In this document: positions 37,058-46,740 of the stretch, in pieces
How the letters are laid out: every line of letters begins with the position of its first letter
Numbering within the stretch: the stretch's first letter is position 1
From: Actinomycetes bacterium
GTDB taxonomy: Bacteria; Actinomycetota; Coriobacteriia; Coriobacteriales; Atopobiaceae
Assembly (NCBI GenBank): GCA_029546925.1
Contig: JAKPQM010000085.1
Location: 50,043 to 114,042, forward strand
Direction of reading: 5' to 3'
DNA length: 64,000 bases
Notes under the pieces: generated by a model
What the model was told of the DNA's origin: nothing
Databases searched by the model: none
The model's input: only the letters and a program-made list of their open reading frames with translations
Program-made: the position numbers and the translations under genes

Positions 37058-37397
37058 ATGGGCGACAAGCACGATGGCCTGCAACAGATTATAGACGAGG
37101 CCCTGGAGTCGATGGCCGCCGAGGCCACGGGCGAGTTCGACCCGCAGCACCGCAACCTCGCCGAGTTCTGCCGCAGGACCGGCCTCTCCAGGCAGAGGGC
37201 CAGGACGATCAAGGCCGACGGATTCAAGGTGAGGCCGCACGGGCGGCTGGGAACCAAGGCCGCCAGGACCGTGCTCAGCGGCCACACCGGCCTGGTGGAC
37301 GACCAGCTCAGGAAGGGCGTCACCAACTCGCAGGTGATATACGAGGGGCTGCTCGGCCAGGGGCACGAGGGCGGCCTCACCAGCGTGAAGGTGTACG
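37058..37397 (+). pseudogene. istA: istA of the outer IS21, 5' part
   Basis: This is the N-terminal ~113 codons of the transposase, with the helix-turn-helix region NLAEFCRRTGLSRQRARTIK. The frame is cut at codon 114 by the inner element. Joining base 37397 to 39670 restores ...SVKVYVAEHRDLVP... and one 436-aa protein, so it was intact before the insertion. Confidence 0.85.
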
Positions 37398-37565
37398 TGA
37401 TACCGCTACTCTGAAAACAACCAGTCGGACCAACACACCGTGCCGTTCGCGACAGCGTTCCCACGCCAGCCGCACCAACGTTCTTTCACCGACCGCACCA
37501 ACGGAAATACGCTCTTCCCGTCACACGCAAACGCGAGGGAGGAGCGGCGATTGGAGAGGAACGTG

Positions 37566-38792
37566 ATGGGAGAGCCGAGCATGTACAGGCAGCTCGGCAC
37601 GAGGTCCAATTTCAGCGAGATCGGCAGGAGGTACGGGCTCGACAGGCACACGGTGGCCAGGTACTGGGAGTCCGGCGAGGAGGTGGAGGACCGCAGGTCC
37701 GATCGCCCGAGCACCTTCGACGCCTTCGGGGATGCGATCGCCGCGAAGGCATCGCTGCCCGGCGTCACCAAGAAGGCGGTCCACGAGTTCTTGCTCGACC
37801 GGCACCCCGATGCGGGGCTGGCGGGCTACAACGTCTTCACCCAGTGGTGCCGCTCGCGCGGCGTCGGGTTCGGCGGAGGGGCGGGGTCCGAGCCCCACCC
37901 CAGATTCGAGACCCCTCCGGGCCGCCAGCTGCAGTTCGATTGGAAGGGGTCGCTCGCGATGACCGACGCGCTCGGCGAGGTCTTCGAGTCCGACGTGTTC
38001 ACCGGCACCCTGGGCTACTCGAGGGTCCACCGCCTCGTGTACTCGCCCACCCGCACCGAGGACGACCTGCTCGCGTGCCTGCTCGCGACCTTCGTGCGCC
38101 TCGGGGGCGTCCCCGAGGAGGTGCTGACCGACAACATGTCCGCCGTCGTCACGATGTCCGGCGGCAGGCGCCGCAGGTCCGAACGGGTGCTGCGCTTCCT
38201 GCGGGAGGCGGGGGCGGAGCTCGTGCTCTGCGCGCCGCGCACGCCGGAGACGAAGGGCAAGGACGAGAGCGCCGACCGCTTCGTGGGCAGGCTGCGCGCC
38301 TACGATCGCGACTTCGTCGGCGAGGCGGGGCTGATCGCGGCGATCGCCCGCATCGAGGCGCGCCCGGACGCCGAGCCCAACGAGACCGCCGGCCTGCCCC
38401 CGGCGGCGCTGTTCATGTGCGAGAGGGAGCGCCTGCGCCCGATCGGCAACCTCCGGCTGCTGAGGGAGATGGTCGGCGACGTGAGCGTGCAGGTGGTGCC
38501 GCCGACGATGCTGGTGAGGGCCGCGGGCAGGCAGTTCTCCGTGCCGCGGTCCTGCATCGGCAGGAGGGCGACCGTCACGGCGATGCCCTCCGGGCAGGTC
38601 AGGATCGAGGTCGGCGGCGAGCTCGTCGCCGTCCACGACGCCTCCTCCGCGCGCGGGCCGATCGTCTACGACGAGCGCCACTACGCCGAGGCGCTGGAGG
38701 GCAAGCGCTGGGCCGGCGACGCCGATATACGGGAGGCCGCCCGGGCCGACCTCGAGCTGCTCGAGGGGCTGGGAGGGGGCGGTGCGCTGTGA
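37566..38792 (+). CDS. istA: IS21 transposase IstA (inner element)
   Basis: 408 aa. An N-terminal helix-turn-helix (NFSEIGRRYGLDRHTVARYW) precedes an rve integrase core with the first catalytic Asp in LQFDWKGSL, the second in VLTDNMSAVV and the Glu region in TKGKDESADRF. The length is usual for the family. AGAGGAAC precedes the GTG-ATG pair at 37563-37568. IstB follows with a 4-base overlap. Confidence 0.92.
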   Translation: MGEPSMYRQLGTRSNFSEIGRRYGLDRHTVARYWESGEEVEDRRSDRPSTFDAFGDAIAAKASLPGVTKKAVHEFLLDRHPDAGLAGYNVFTQWCRSRGVGFGGGAGSEPHPRFETPPGRQLQFDWKGSLAMTDALGEVFESDVFTGTLGYSRVHRLVYSPTRTEDDLLACLLATFVRLGGVPEEVLTDNMSAVVTMSGGRRRRSERVLRFLREAGAELVLCAPRTPETKGKDESADRFVGRLRAYDRDFVGEAGLIAAIARIEARPDAEPNETAGLPPAALFMCERERLRPIGNLRLLREMVGDVSVQVVPPTMLVRAAGRQFSVPRSCIGRRATVTAMPSGQVRIEVGGELVAVHDASSARGPIVYDERHYAEALEGKRWAGDADIREAARADLELLEGLGGGGAL

Positions 38793-39562
38793 GCGCCGTG
38801 GACGAGTCGAGCCCCTACGTGAGGGCGCAGGCCAACCTCTCCGAGCTCGGGCTCCACGAGATGTGCGCGTCCCTGCCCGACTACGTGCGCATGTGCGGGG
38901 AGGGCGACCGCGATCTGTGCTCCGCGATGGCGGAGATGGCCGAGTCGGAGGTCGCGGCCAGGAGGTCGAGGATCATGCGGCAGCGCATACGCTCGTCGGG
39001 CTTCCCGTACGTGAAGACGCTGGCCGACTTCGACTGGTCCTTCCAGCCGAGCGTCCCCAGGGCCCAGGTGGAGGAGCTGGCGACGCTCAGGTTCGTCGAC
39101 CGGGCGGAGAACGTGCCGCTGGTGGGCAGCCCGGGCGTGGGCAAGACCCGCCTCGCGGTTGCGATAGGCGTGGAGGCGGTGAGGGCGGGCCGCGAGGTGC
39201 GCTTCTGCGGCTGCGCACGCCTCGTCGAGGACCTCGGGGACGCGCAGTCCAGGGGCATCCTCGCGAAGCGGCTCAAGTACTATGCCCACTCCAAGCTGCT
39301 CATAATCGACGAGCTCGGGTACCTGGGCATCGACGCCGAGGGCGCGGACCTCATGTTCCAGCTGGTCTCGACCCGCTACGAGCAGCGCTCGACGATCATC
39401 ACGACCAACGTGGGGATAGGCGGGTGGGCGAAGGTGTTCGGAGACGAGGTCGCGGCGAGCGCGATAGCCGACAGGGTGTGCCACCACTGCACCCTTCTGA
39501 GGATAACGGGCAGGTCCTGCCGGCTGAAGGACCTGCCAGCGGAGAGGAGGCGGGAGGAGTAG
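38789..39562 (+). CDS. istB: IS21 helper ATPase IstB (inner element)
   Basis: 257 aa AAA+ ATPase. Walker A is VGSPGVGKTRL, Walker B is LLIIDELGYL, and sensor residues lie in TIITTNVGIGGW. It loads target DNA for IstA. The GTG overlaps the istA stop as GTGA, the usual coupling in this family. No defect is seen. Confidence 0.92.
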   Translation: MSAVDESSPYVRAQANLSELGLHEMCASLPDYVRMCGEGDRDLCSAMAEMAESEVAARRSRIMRQRIRSSGFPYVKTLADFDWSFQPSVPRAQVEELATLRFVDRAENVPLVGSPGVGKTRLAVAIGVEAVRAGREVRFCGCARLVEDLGDAQSRGILAKRLKYYAHSKLLIIDELGYLGIDAEGADLMFQLVSTRYEQRSTIITTNVGIGGWAKVFGDEVAASAIADRVCHHCTLLRITGRSCRLKDLPAERRREE

Positions 39563-39669
39563 CCGGAAACGGTGAGAGCACGTTGGCAGACCCGGCGGAT
39601 TCGCATTGGTGTGTGCGGCGCGTGTAGATTGGTGCAATCGGCACATTTCTCAGTGGTGGTAACAGTACG

Positions 39670-40640
39670 TGGCCGAGCACAGGGACCTCGTGCCGGCCAA
39701 GAGGAGGGCGGTCGCCCCGCAGGGCAGCCGCGGCCAGCGCTTCCGCAGCGGGCCCGGGGAGTCCTGCCAGATGGACTGGGGCTTCGTCACGGTCGTCGAC
39801 TGGGAGGGCAGGGAGTGCAGGATCGCGTGCTTCGCAATGTGCCGCCACCACTGCGGCGACTTCTACGTCGAGTTCTTCCCCAACGCGCGCCAGGAGAGCC
39901 TGTTCATGGGGATGGTCCACGCCTTCGCGTACATGGGCGTGCCGGACGAGGTCCTCACGGACAACATGAAGAGCGTCGTGACCAGGCGCGGCGCGGACGG
40001 CCGCCCCGTGTGGAACGCCGAGTACGCGGCGTTCATGGAGGCTGCGGGATTCCGGACGCGCCTCTGCAAGCCGAGGCACCCCTTCACGAAGGGCAAGGTC
40101 GAGCGTCTCGTCCGATTCGCGAAGGACAACTTCCTCGCCGGCCGCGAGTTCGCCGACCTCACGCGGCTCAACGGGGACGCGCTGCTCTGGTGCGCCAGGC
40201 AGGCAGGCCGCTACCGCCGCGCGGCGGACTGCGTGCCGGCCGACGAGCACCGCGCCGCGTGCATGGGGCACGCGCGCGGCATCCTCGACCCCGCCGCGGC
40301 CGAGCTCTACCTGTGCCCCAGGCGCAGGATAACCTTCGACGGGTTCGTGAGCTTCGAGGGCCGGCGATTCGGCGTGCCGTGGTGGTACGGGGGGCGGGAG
40401 CGCAGGGTCAGCCGCGAGGGGCGCACGCTGCACATATACTCCGACGACCTCTCCCGCGAGCTCGTCTGCCACGAGGTCGCCTGGTCGCGGAAGGACGCGT
40501 GGCGCGAGGACCAGCGGAGCGCGGCCGCCCAGCCGGAGGAGCTGCCCAGCCAGCCCGTCACGGCCACGGTGACGTGGGCCGCGCCGCCGGCCACCGACCC
40601 CGCCTTCGCCAGGTTCGACTTCGGAAGGGCGGTGAGCTAG
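39670..40640 (+). pseudogene. istA: istA of the outer IS21, 3' part
   Basis: This is the integrase core and C-terminus of the outer transposase: CQMDWGFVTVVDW (first Asp), VLTDNMKSVV (second Asp) and TKGKVERLVRF (Glu). It has lost its start because of the inner insertion; a GTG at the junction could at most make a truncated protein without the DNA-binding domain. Confidence 0.85.
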
Positions 40641-40642
40641 CC

Positions 40643-41467
40643 GTGGGCGGTGCCTTCGACGGCCTGTACGCCCGCGCCTGCGAGGCCGCGGCCGCGCTCA
40701 GCCTGCCGCTCGAGCCCGCGGAGCTCGCCACGCTCGCCTCTGACCACGACATGGGCGAGGCGGAGCTCGAGGCCCTGGCGACGACCCTCTCCTACCTGGG
40801 CGAGAAGAAGAGGCTCGCGTCGATAGAGACGCTGCTGAGGCCCTCCCGCCTGCCGAGGAGGGAGCCCAAGACGTTCGACGACTTCGACTTCTCGAGGATT
40901 CAGGGCCGCGACGCCGGCGCGCTCGCCAAGCTGCCGGCGCTCGCGGACCTCTACGCCGGGCGCAACGTCGCCTTCATCGGCCCGGGCGGGATCGGGAAGA
41001 CCCACCTGGCGCAGGCGTACGGACGCGAGTGCTGCCTGAGGGGCATGAAGACGTACTGCATAAAGGCCAGCGAGCTCAGGGACAGGCTGTCGGCCGCCGT
41101 CAGCCGCGGCAACGCTCCGCGCGTGGTGGGCACGCTGGTAAAGCCCTCCCGCCTCATCGTGGACGAGGTGGGGCGCTGCACGTTCGACCGGGCGTGCACC
41201 GACCTGCTCTCCGACGTGGTCGACCGCCGCTACGAGAAGGAGGGGCCGAACACCATGATCCTCACGAGCAACGCGGTGGCGAGCGACTGGCCGGAGTTCT
41301 TCACCGGCGACGACACGTTGCTGTGCACGCTCGACCGGATCTTCGACAAGGCCCCGGTCCTCATGATGCGCGGGCCGAGCTACCGCGGGAGGGGCCTGGA
41401 CACGTACTCCGTCGAGGCGGTGCCGCAGGCGACCGAGCAGCGCGGCATGCAGCCACCGGCGCTGTAG
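40643..41467 (+). CDS. istB: IS21 helper ATPase IstB (outer element)
   Basis: 274 aa, intact. Walker A is IGPGGIGKTHL and Walker B reads RLIVDEVGRC; the SNAVASDWPEFF sensor region is normal. The GTG start lies 2 bases after the outer istA stop. It differs clearly in sequence from the inner IstB, so the two elements belong to different IS21 groups. Expression is doubtful because istA is broken upstream. Confidence 0.88.
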   Translation: MGGAFDGLYARACEAAAALSLPLEPAELATLASDHDMGEAELEALATTLSYLGEKKRLASIETLLRPSRLPRREPKTFDDFDFSRIQGRDAGALAKLPALADLYAGRNVAFIGPGGIGKTHLAQAYGRECCLRGMKTYCIKASELRDRLSAAVSRGNAPRVVGTLVKPSRLIVDEVGRCTFDRACTDLLSDVVDRRYEKEGPNTMILTSNAVASDWPEFFTGDDTLLCTLDRIFDKAPVLMMRGPSYRGRGLDTYSVEAVPQATEQRGMQPPAL

Positions 41468-41639
41468 CATTGACAAGGTAAAGCGACTGGAGCCAGGCGC
41501 GTCGACAACGTCCGGCTGGCCACTGTGGGCGTGGCATGCGCGGCAATCGACCGCCCTGCGTCTGGTTGGTTGTTTTGACCCGACTCGAATTGGTTGCTAT
41601 GAACCGACGCCAGATGGTTGATTTAGTCCGTCGCTAACA

Positions 41640-42352
41640 CCGAGCGCCTCGTAGGCGTCGTTGAGCACGATCTCGCCCTCGCGCGGGTGCTTGACGACCC
41701 CGGTCTTCAGGTTGTCGCAGACGGTCCTTTCCGGCACGCCGCCCCAGAACTCGCACATATGCACGTGGCATCGCAGCCAGGAGCGCTCCCCCATGTCCAG
41801 CGTGGGCTCGAAGTAGGCGTTCTGGCTGAAGGGAAGCACGCCCACGAACAGGTAGATCTTGGAGACCTCGCCGGTCGTGGGGCCGGCCAGGCCCTTGCCG
41901 AGCGTCGGGCCGGACCAGTCGACCTCGCAGGACTGGCCCGCCTTGTGCTCGATGCGCTTGGTCAGGTCGTTCGCGACCGTCCAGGCGCCGTAGCCCTCGC
42001 AGAACTTGGTGTAGCCCATCGCGACCCTGTGCCGTCTTGCGCATTCCGCCCTGTACTCGTCGTGCAGGAGGCGCAGGTTGACCCCGACCTTCGCCATCTC
42101 CCCGTGCACGTGTTCCCAGTCGGGTTCCTCGAAGACGCTCTCGTGCACGTGCCTGTCGGGGCAGGACAGGCGGTAGACCTCGTCGTCGGTCATTCCCTCC
42201 ACCTGCTCCTAGGTTATGCCGCGCTCGGCGGCCATGTCGAAGACGTCGCAGACCGACTCCATCGACATGTGCCGCGTCCGCGCTATCGCGCGGCGAGACA
42301 CCCCTTGCTCGCGAAGCTCCATCATCGGCTTCGCCCGTATCTTCCTTGCCAT
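41640..42352 (-). pseudogene. istA: Third IS21 transposase, truncated with an in-frame stop
   Basis: The minus strand reads an IstA from the ATG at 42352 (MARKIRAKPMMELREQGVSR, helix-turn-helix), broken by a TAG where ITYEQVEG would be expected (near 42211). It continues through the first catalytic Asp (CEVDWSGPT) and the second (TVCDNLKTGVV). It is cut off at 41639, exactly where the outer IS21 ends. The missing 3' half is not on the other side of that element, so a deletion or rearrangement followed. Repeats of GTGAAACGG and TGATACGGAA at 42425-42500 are its terminal repeats. Confidence 0.8.
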
Positions 42353-42499
42353 GTCTGGGTTCTCCTTTCTCTTGGTCGGTTGCATGGCATCCCGATTGTA
42401 GAAAGGAGGCGTCGGGCGATACGGATTGGGTGAAACGGGTGATACGGAAGCCGTGAAACGGTCAAGTGGCAAGGTGATACGGAAAGCGCGAAACGGGTG

Positions 42500-42936
42500 C
42501 TACTCTGAGCGTGCAATACTCTCTCCTTCGCCGAGTTCATGCAGGGCTATGGAGGGGAGCCGTATCGGGGATGGATCGAATACTCCACCTTTGGGGGAAT
42601 GTCCTACCTCACCTACATACAGACTACCTAGCGGAAAATGGACTGTCTAACTTGCCTTTTCCGAGAGACCTACTTCAAGGACATCATCGAGCGCAACAAG
42701 ATTGCGAAGATCCAAGAACTCGAGGATCTGATCGACATCCTCGCCCCTTGGTGGGCTCCCTCACAAACCCGCCCAAGATAGAGGCTGCCTTCAAGAGCGC
42801 CGTCAACTCATCGATAAGCCTACATACCATACGAAGCCACATCGACTACCTCATCGAAGCCTTCCTCGTGCAAGAGGCGAAGCGCCACATCGGGAACCCC
42901 ATGAAGTACTACTTCGAGGACGTCATGCTGTGCTAG
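42500..42936 (+). pseudogene. Fragments of an AAA ATPase with DUF4143 domain
   Basis: Pieces in different frames are recognisable: EFMQGYGGEPYRGW and FGGMSYLTYIQ, then FRETYFKDIIERNKIAKIQE and NPPKIEAAFKSAVNSS, and the end KYYFEDVML. These match the C-terminal part of archaeal-type ATPases with DUF4143, often toxin-like or linked to mobile DNA. At least two frameshifts and an early stop are present and the P-loop is absent. Confidence 0.65.
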
Positions 42937-42964
42937 GATAAATCCAAGGGCGAAGGCATCGATC

Positions 42965-44290
42965 ATGGAAAACAACGACAAATCGAGGCCGCATCAAGGC
43001 AAGCCGGTCCGACGCTGCACCGGCTATTTCGCCGTCCTGATGATCCTGATCGCCCTGACCGATGTCCTGGACAACATGGGCACCAACATCGGCGGCAACA
43101 TCACCTCCAGCTTCATCACGGAATTCTTCGTCAACGGGACCGTCTTCGGCCGCAGCTACACCTATGAATCCGGTTTGGCCCTGCATAATACGATCGGCTT
43201 GCTGGGCTACGTAATCGCCCTGATGGCACCGTTCTACAAGGCCCTGGCTGATAAGATCGGGAGGAAGCCGCTATTTGTCATCTCCTCGCTGGGAATGTCG
43301 CTGGGCCTGCTGATCATCTTCCTCAGCAGCTCGTATCTGATGTTTCTGGCGGGCAGCTTCCTCCTGTCCTTCTTCACTGGCAGCGACATCCAGATCCTCT
43401 ATGTCCTGGAGGAGGCTCCCAAGGAGAAGCGGGCGACGATCTACAGTTTCCTGAAAGGATTGGGCGGCCTGTCTTCCGTCGCGATCCCGATGATGCGGGC
43501 TACCCTGATGGACAACGATCCGGCGAAGTGGCGCAATGTGTACCTATCGCCGGCGCTCTTCGGCTTCGCGGTCGTGATCCTGATCCTCCTGTTCGCAAAG
43601 GAGACGAAAGCCTTTGCGGACGGCAGGGCCCGGGCGGAGAAGGACGGGAAGCCGGCCAAGTCGGGGATCATCTCGGCGATCGGGTACATCTTCCACCGTG
43701 AGGATCTGAGGACGCTGTTGCTGATCAAGATGCTGTTCGACGCAGCGATGATCGCGATGACCAGCTACGAGTCGATCATGTACCGCGCCGACATGAGCAC
43801 TGCGGATATCACGACCGCAGGGTATTTCTATCCGTTCCTCTACTGCGGCTCCGTCATCCTGTCGGGCATCTTGGCGGATAAGATCGGCCGGAAGAAAACG
43901 GTGCTGATCTTCGGCACGGCCTGCGCCGTATCGTTCGTCCTGTTCATCCTGGGTGCCAACCTGCTCTGGAGCCCGGCGTTCGTCGGGATCGCGTACGGGC
44001 TGTATCTCGGCAGCTTCTGGATCGGCCGGGATTACATGGAGATCATCTCCACGGAAATGGTGCCGACGGATATCCGGGCCTCGGTCATCGGCGCGCAGGG
44101 GCTGTTGGTCTACATCGGGATGGGATTGGGCTTCGCGTTCGTCAATGTCGGGATCCTGTTCTTCCCGATCTGGGCGGTGTGCTTGGTTTGCGCGTTGCCC
44201 TGCATCCTCGTGTCCATTATCCTGCTGAATTCCAAGGTGGAGGAAACGATGGGCGTGGATTACGAGACGATTCCGGAGGACGGGCTATGA
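42965..44290 (+). CDS. MFS transporter
   Basis: 441 aa with about 12 membrane segments. The two MFS signature loops are present: ALADKIGRKPLF after helix 2 and ILADKIGRKKTV after helix 8. It has a substantial N-terminal loop between helices 1 and 2 (NIGGNITSSFITEFFVNGTV). It overlaps the next gene as ATGA, so the transporter and the FAD enzyme are translated together and likely act on the same compound. Substrate is unknown. Confidence 0.88.
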   Translation: MENNDKSRPHQGKPVRRCTGYFAVLMILIALTDVLDNMGTNIGGNITSSFITEFFVNGTVFGRSYTYESGLALHNTIGLLGYVIALMAPFYKALADKIGRKPLFVISSLGMSLGLLIIFLSSSYLMFLAGSFLLSFFTGSDIQILYVLEEAPKEKRATIYSFLKGLGGLSSVAIPMMRATLMDNDPAKWRNVYLSPALFGFAVVILILLFAKETKAFADGRARAEKDGKPAKSGIISAIGYIFHREDLRTLLLIKMLFDAAMIAMTSYESIMYRADMSTADITTAGYFYPFLYCGSVILSGILADKIGRKKTVLIFGTACAVSFVLFILGANLLWSPAFVGIAYGLYLGSFWIGRDYMEIISTEMVPTDIRASVIGAQGLLVYIGMGLGFAFVNVGILFFPIWAVCLVCALPCILVSIILLNSKVEETMGVDYETIPEDGL

Positions 44291-45816
44291 GGGGGCGGAA
44301 GATCCTGATCATCGGCGCCGGCTTGGGCGGTTTGACTTTCGGGGCCTTGGCGGCCCGGGATGGCCATGAGGTGGTCCTCTACGATCGCAACCACGAGCCC
44401 GGCGGCGTGGTCGCCTTGGCGCGCGAGGGGGGCTTCTCCTTCGAGCAGGGGCCGCTGATCCTATCGGACCTCCTGCCCTCCGAGTCGATCCACAGCTTCC
44501 TGCAGGAGCTCGGCATCTGTTTGGAAACGGTACGGGACGACCGGGGCTTATCGACGCGGGATTTCGACTTGATCCGGCCGAAGGAGTACGCTGGTCCGAA
44601 CTGGCGCGGGGAGAAGCTGAAAGAGCTGTTCCCAGAAGAGGCCAGGGGCATCGACGCATACTATCGCTTCTACGACGCCCTGATGGAGATCCGCTACCAA
44701 TCGTCTCGGCGGGACTCCCCGACGAAGAGGATCCGGATGGGGCTGGCATTCCTGAAGGTGAGGAAATACCGGGATATGACCTGCGAGGAGTTCACGGATC
44801 TCCTCTTCCACGGCAACGCGAAGCTGAAACTGGTATTCAATGGGATTCTGGCGGATTTCTGCGCCGATCCGGCTGAAGTGCAGTGCTTCACCCTGCCATT
44901 CGTCAACACGGAGACCGCTTTCGACAAGCGCATCCCTTTGGACCATAAGGGGAGGGAGCACTACTACGGCGGCTTCGCGTACTTCAAGGACGGCTGCCAG
45001 AAACTGCCGGAAGCGCTGCTGGGCTCTATCGAAGCCCACGGCGGCACCTTCGTGCCGGACACCATCGTGGAGAACGTGCTGGTCGAGAGCGGAAGGGCGA
45101 GGGGGATCCGCCTGGCCGACGGCACGGAAGCGGGCGGCGATGTCGTGGTCGGCTGCGGCAGCGCCAGGGACTTCTTCGAGAAGACTGTCGGGCTGGAGCA
45201 TCTCGACGAGGGCTATCGTCGGATCTTGCGGGAATGCCGGCCGATGGAAGCGGTGTTCATGGTGCATCTCGGCGTGGACTACGATCCCCGCCGGTACCAG
45301 GAGCAGTCCTTGGTCTATTACTACCTCGGCTACGACCTCCATGGGGCGATCGACCGTTTGCGCAACGGCGTCTACCACGAGGGGGCGGATGGCTATCTGA
45401 TCTATTTCCCAGACGCGCACGCGCCGGGTTTCGCACCGGAAGGCTATCACTGCGTGACGATCTACACGGTCTGCCCGGATACCCTGAGGGAAGGGGACTG
45501 GGAGACGATGAAGGAAAGGTATGCGGACCAGCTGATCGCGTTAGCGGAAGAGCACCTTCCGGACTTATCGAAGCATATCGTCGCGAAGAAGATCATGACG
45601 GCGCTGGACTACCGGGAGATGACCCATATGTCCAAGAGCTCCTTCGGCGGGCTCGTGCCGATCTGGGGGCAGAAGAACCCGCCGCACGTAACGCCGGTGA
45701 GGGATCTGTACTTCGTCGGCCAGCAGAGTGAGAATGGCGGCGGTGTGCCGATCGTGATCAACGGCGCCCGGGAAGCCTACCGGAAATTCCAGAGCGTGCA
45801 CCGTTCTTCGCAATGA
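44287..45816 (+). CDS. FAD-dependent oxidoreductase (phytoene desaturase/COG1233-like)
   Basis: 509 aa. The N-terminal dinucleotide-binding motif ILIIGAGLGGLTFGALAARDG is followed by the GGVVALAREGGFSFEQGP substrate-side signature. The C-terminal FAD-contact segment is LYFVGQQSENGGGVPIVING. This group includes carotenoid desaturases/isomerases and retinol saturases. There is no carotenoid gene nearby, so another hydrophobic substrate is likely. It forms a two-gene unit with the MFS transporter; import followed by reduction, or modification followed by export, are both possible. Confidence 0.86.
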   Translation: MRGRKILIIGAGLGGLTFGALAARDGHEVVLYDRNHEPGGVVALAREGGFSFEQGPLILSDLLPSESIHSFLQELGICLETVRDDRGLSTRDFDLIRPKEYAGPNWRGEKLKELFPEEARGIDAYYRFYDALMEIRYQSSRRDSPTKRIRMGLAFLKVRKYRDMTCEEFTDLLFHGNAKLKLVFNGILADFCADPAEVQCFTLPFVNTETAFDKRIPLDHKGREHYYGGFAYFKDGCQKLPEALLGSIEAHGGTFVPDTIVENVLVESGRARGIRLADGTEAGGDVVVGCGSARDFFEKTVGLEHLDEGYRRILRECRPMEAVFMVHLGVDYDPRRYQEQSLVYYYLGYDLHGAIDRLRNGVYHEGADGYLIYFPDAHAPGFAPEGYHCVTIYTVCPDTLREGDWETMKERYADQLIALAEEHLPDLSKHIVAKKIMTALDYREMTHMSKSSFGGLVPIWGQKNPPHVTPVRDLYFVGQQSENGGGVPIVINGAREAYRKFQSVHRSSQ

Positions 45817-45966
45817 TGCCCGGGCCGCGCCCGAGAACGGTAGGAGCAAGGGGCGGGTGTGCCTGTTCCTGCGGCCAGCAAGGGCGGAACCGCTATCGGG
45901 AGGCTCCGGCAAACGGCGCTGTGGTAAGGCTGTACGGGTATCGAATGCTCGATAGAGAGGCCATCT

Positions 45967-46215
45967 ATGTCTGAGACAACCCGAGCCCCCAAGCACGCGG
46001 CCCGCCTTGCCAAGACCGATGGCTTGGAACGGGTGCCGTCACAGCTTGGAATAATCAACCTGAACGGTGATGGACGCTATTATCGCACGCCACTGCTTGA
46101 TAGGCATGAGTACTCTCTTAATTAGGATGGCGTCCGTTTTACTGTTTCCGTATCGCTCCACGGTATGGCTGATTCGCGCGTGGAGAGATTTGCACGTGAG
46201 CTGCATCGCTTCTAA
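45967..46215 (+). pseudogene. Short unknown reading frame with an amber stop
   Basis: 52 codons from ATG to a TAG at 46123, then a further 30 codons in the same frame (DGVRFTVSVSLHGMADSRVE) to a TAA. The second half reads like protein, which suggests one 82-aa gene broken by a stop. I recognise no family. Nothing else is seen between 45817 and 46239. Confidence 0.35.
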
Positions 46216-46239
46216 TGTTGGCCTGCTTATCCCGTCGCC

Positions 46240-46503
46240 CTAATAGATATTTTTCCTGTGTCCTATCCCAAGAACCAATACGACGATTTCATCGTCTTGT
46301 ATTTCTGCGATTATCCTATAATCGCCTACTCTGTATCTCCATTGCCCGCTTCTGTTGGCTGCAAGTCCCTTTCCGTGTTGCCGTGGATCAGAGCACCCCT
46401 CTATGTTTTTTCTCAACCAACCTGTAATAAGTGAAGCTGTAGGCTTGTCTATCTTCTTTATCTGCTTCAATGCTTTTTCCGAAAAGACAACCCTAAAACT
46501 CAT
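46240..46503 (-). CDS. relE: RelE-type mRNA interferase toxin
   Basis: 87 aa, full length. The RelE/ParE fold is seen in VVFSEKALKQIKKIDKPTAS, RYRVGDYRIIAEI and the C-terminal VLVLGIGHRKNIY with the basic/His residues typical of ribosome-dependent endonucleases. Its ATG overlaps the antitoxin stop by 4 bases, the usual layout. Confidence 0.9.
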   Translation of the reverse strand: MSFRVVFSEKALKQIKKIDKPTASLITGWLRKNIEGCSDPRQHGKGLAANRSGQWRYRVGDYRIIAEIQDDEIVVLVLGIGHRKNIY

Positions 46504-46721
46504 CTCAAGCCCAGCTCTTTCTCGACCTCATCAAGAGAATAGGTTACAGGGTTTGCCCTGAATTCTGCCGCGGCTTCTTCGTAAGCATTTAGATCGTACT
46601 CATCTTCGATACGCTCGAGTACGGAGCGTCTCACCAATTCAGATAGGGTGATTCCGTTCAGCTCGGCGTACTTCTTAAAAAGTACGGCGTCGGCTTCATT
46701 CAGCCTTAAAGAGATGGTCAT
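46500..46721 (-). CDS. relB: RelB/DUF6290-type antitoxin
   Basis: 73 aa. An N-terminal ribbon-helix-helix (TISLRLNEADAVLFKKYAEL; GITLSELVRRSVLERI) binds DNA; the acidic C-terminal tail would wrap the toxin. AGGAG lies before the ATG. The operator and promoter are directly upstream, so the pair probably represses itself. Confidence 0.9.
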   Translation of the reverse strand: MTISLRLNEADAVLFKKYAELNGITLSELVRRSVLERIEDEYDLNAYEEAAAEFRANPVTYSLDEVEKELGLR

Positions 46722-46740
46722 GTCGGCGCTCCTTTCTTTG

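Larger units (their letters stand above)
37398..39664 (+). mobile_element. Inner IS21-family element with 5-bp target duplication
   Basis: Ends TGATACCGCTACTCTG and CAGTGGTGGTAACA are imperfect inverted repeats starting TG and ending CA. The bases GTACG flank both sides (37393-37397 and 39665-39669), the target duplication. The 2267-bp element carries full istA and istB and lies inside istA of another IS21. Confidence 0.88.
36922..41639 (+). mobile_element. Outer IS21-family element, interrupted
   Basis: Imperfect terminal inverted repeats begin TGTTAGCG at 36922 and end CGCTAACA at 41639; about 21 of the first 26 bases agree. Several internal end repeats (AAAACAACCAATCCGG left; GGTTGGTTGTTTTGAC right) are present, as usual in this family. 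It holds istA and istB, but istA is split by a second IS21 element. Without the insert it would be about 2.45 kb. The flanks do not show a clear target duplication. Confidence 0.82.

Noticed and set aside
41687..42433. 248-codon plus-strand frame opposite the third istA
   Set aside because: Antisense of a recognisable transposase with integrase motifs on the minus strand.
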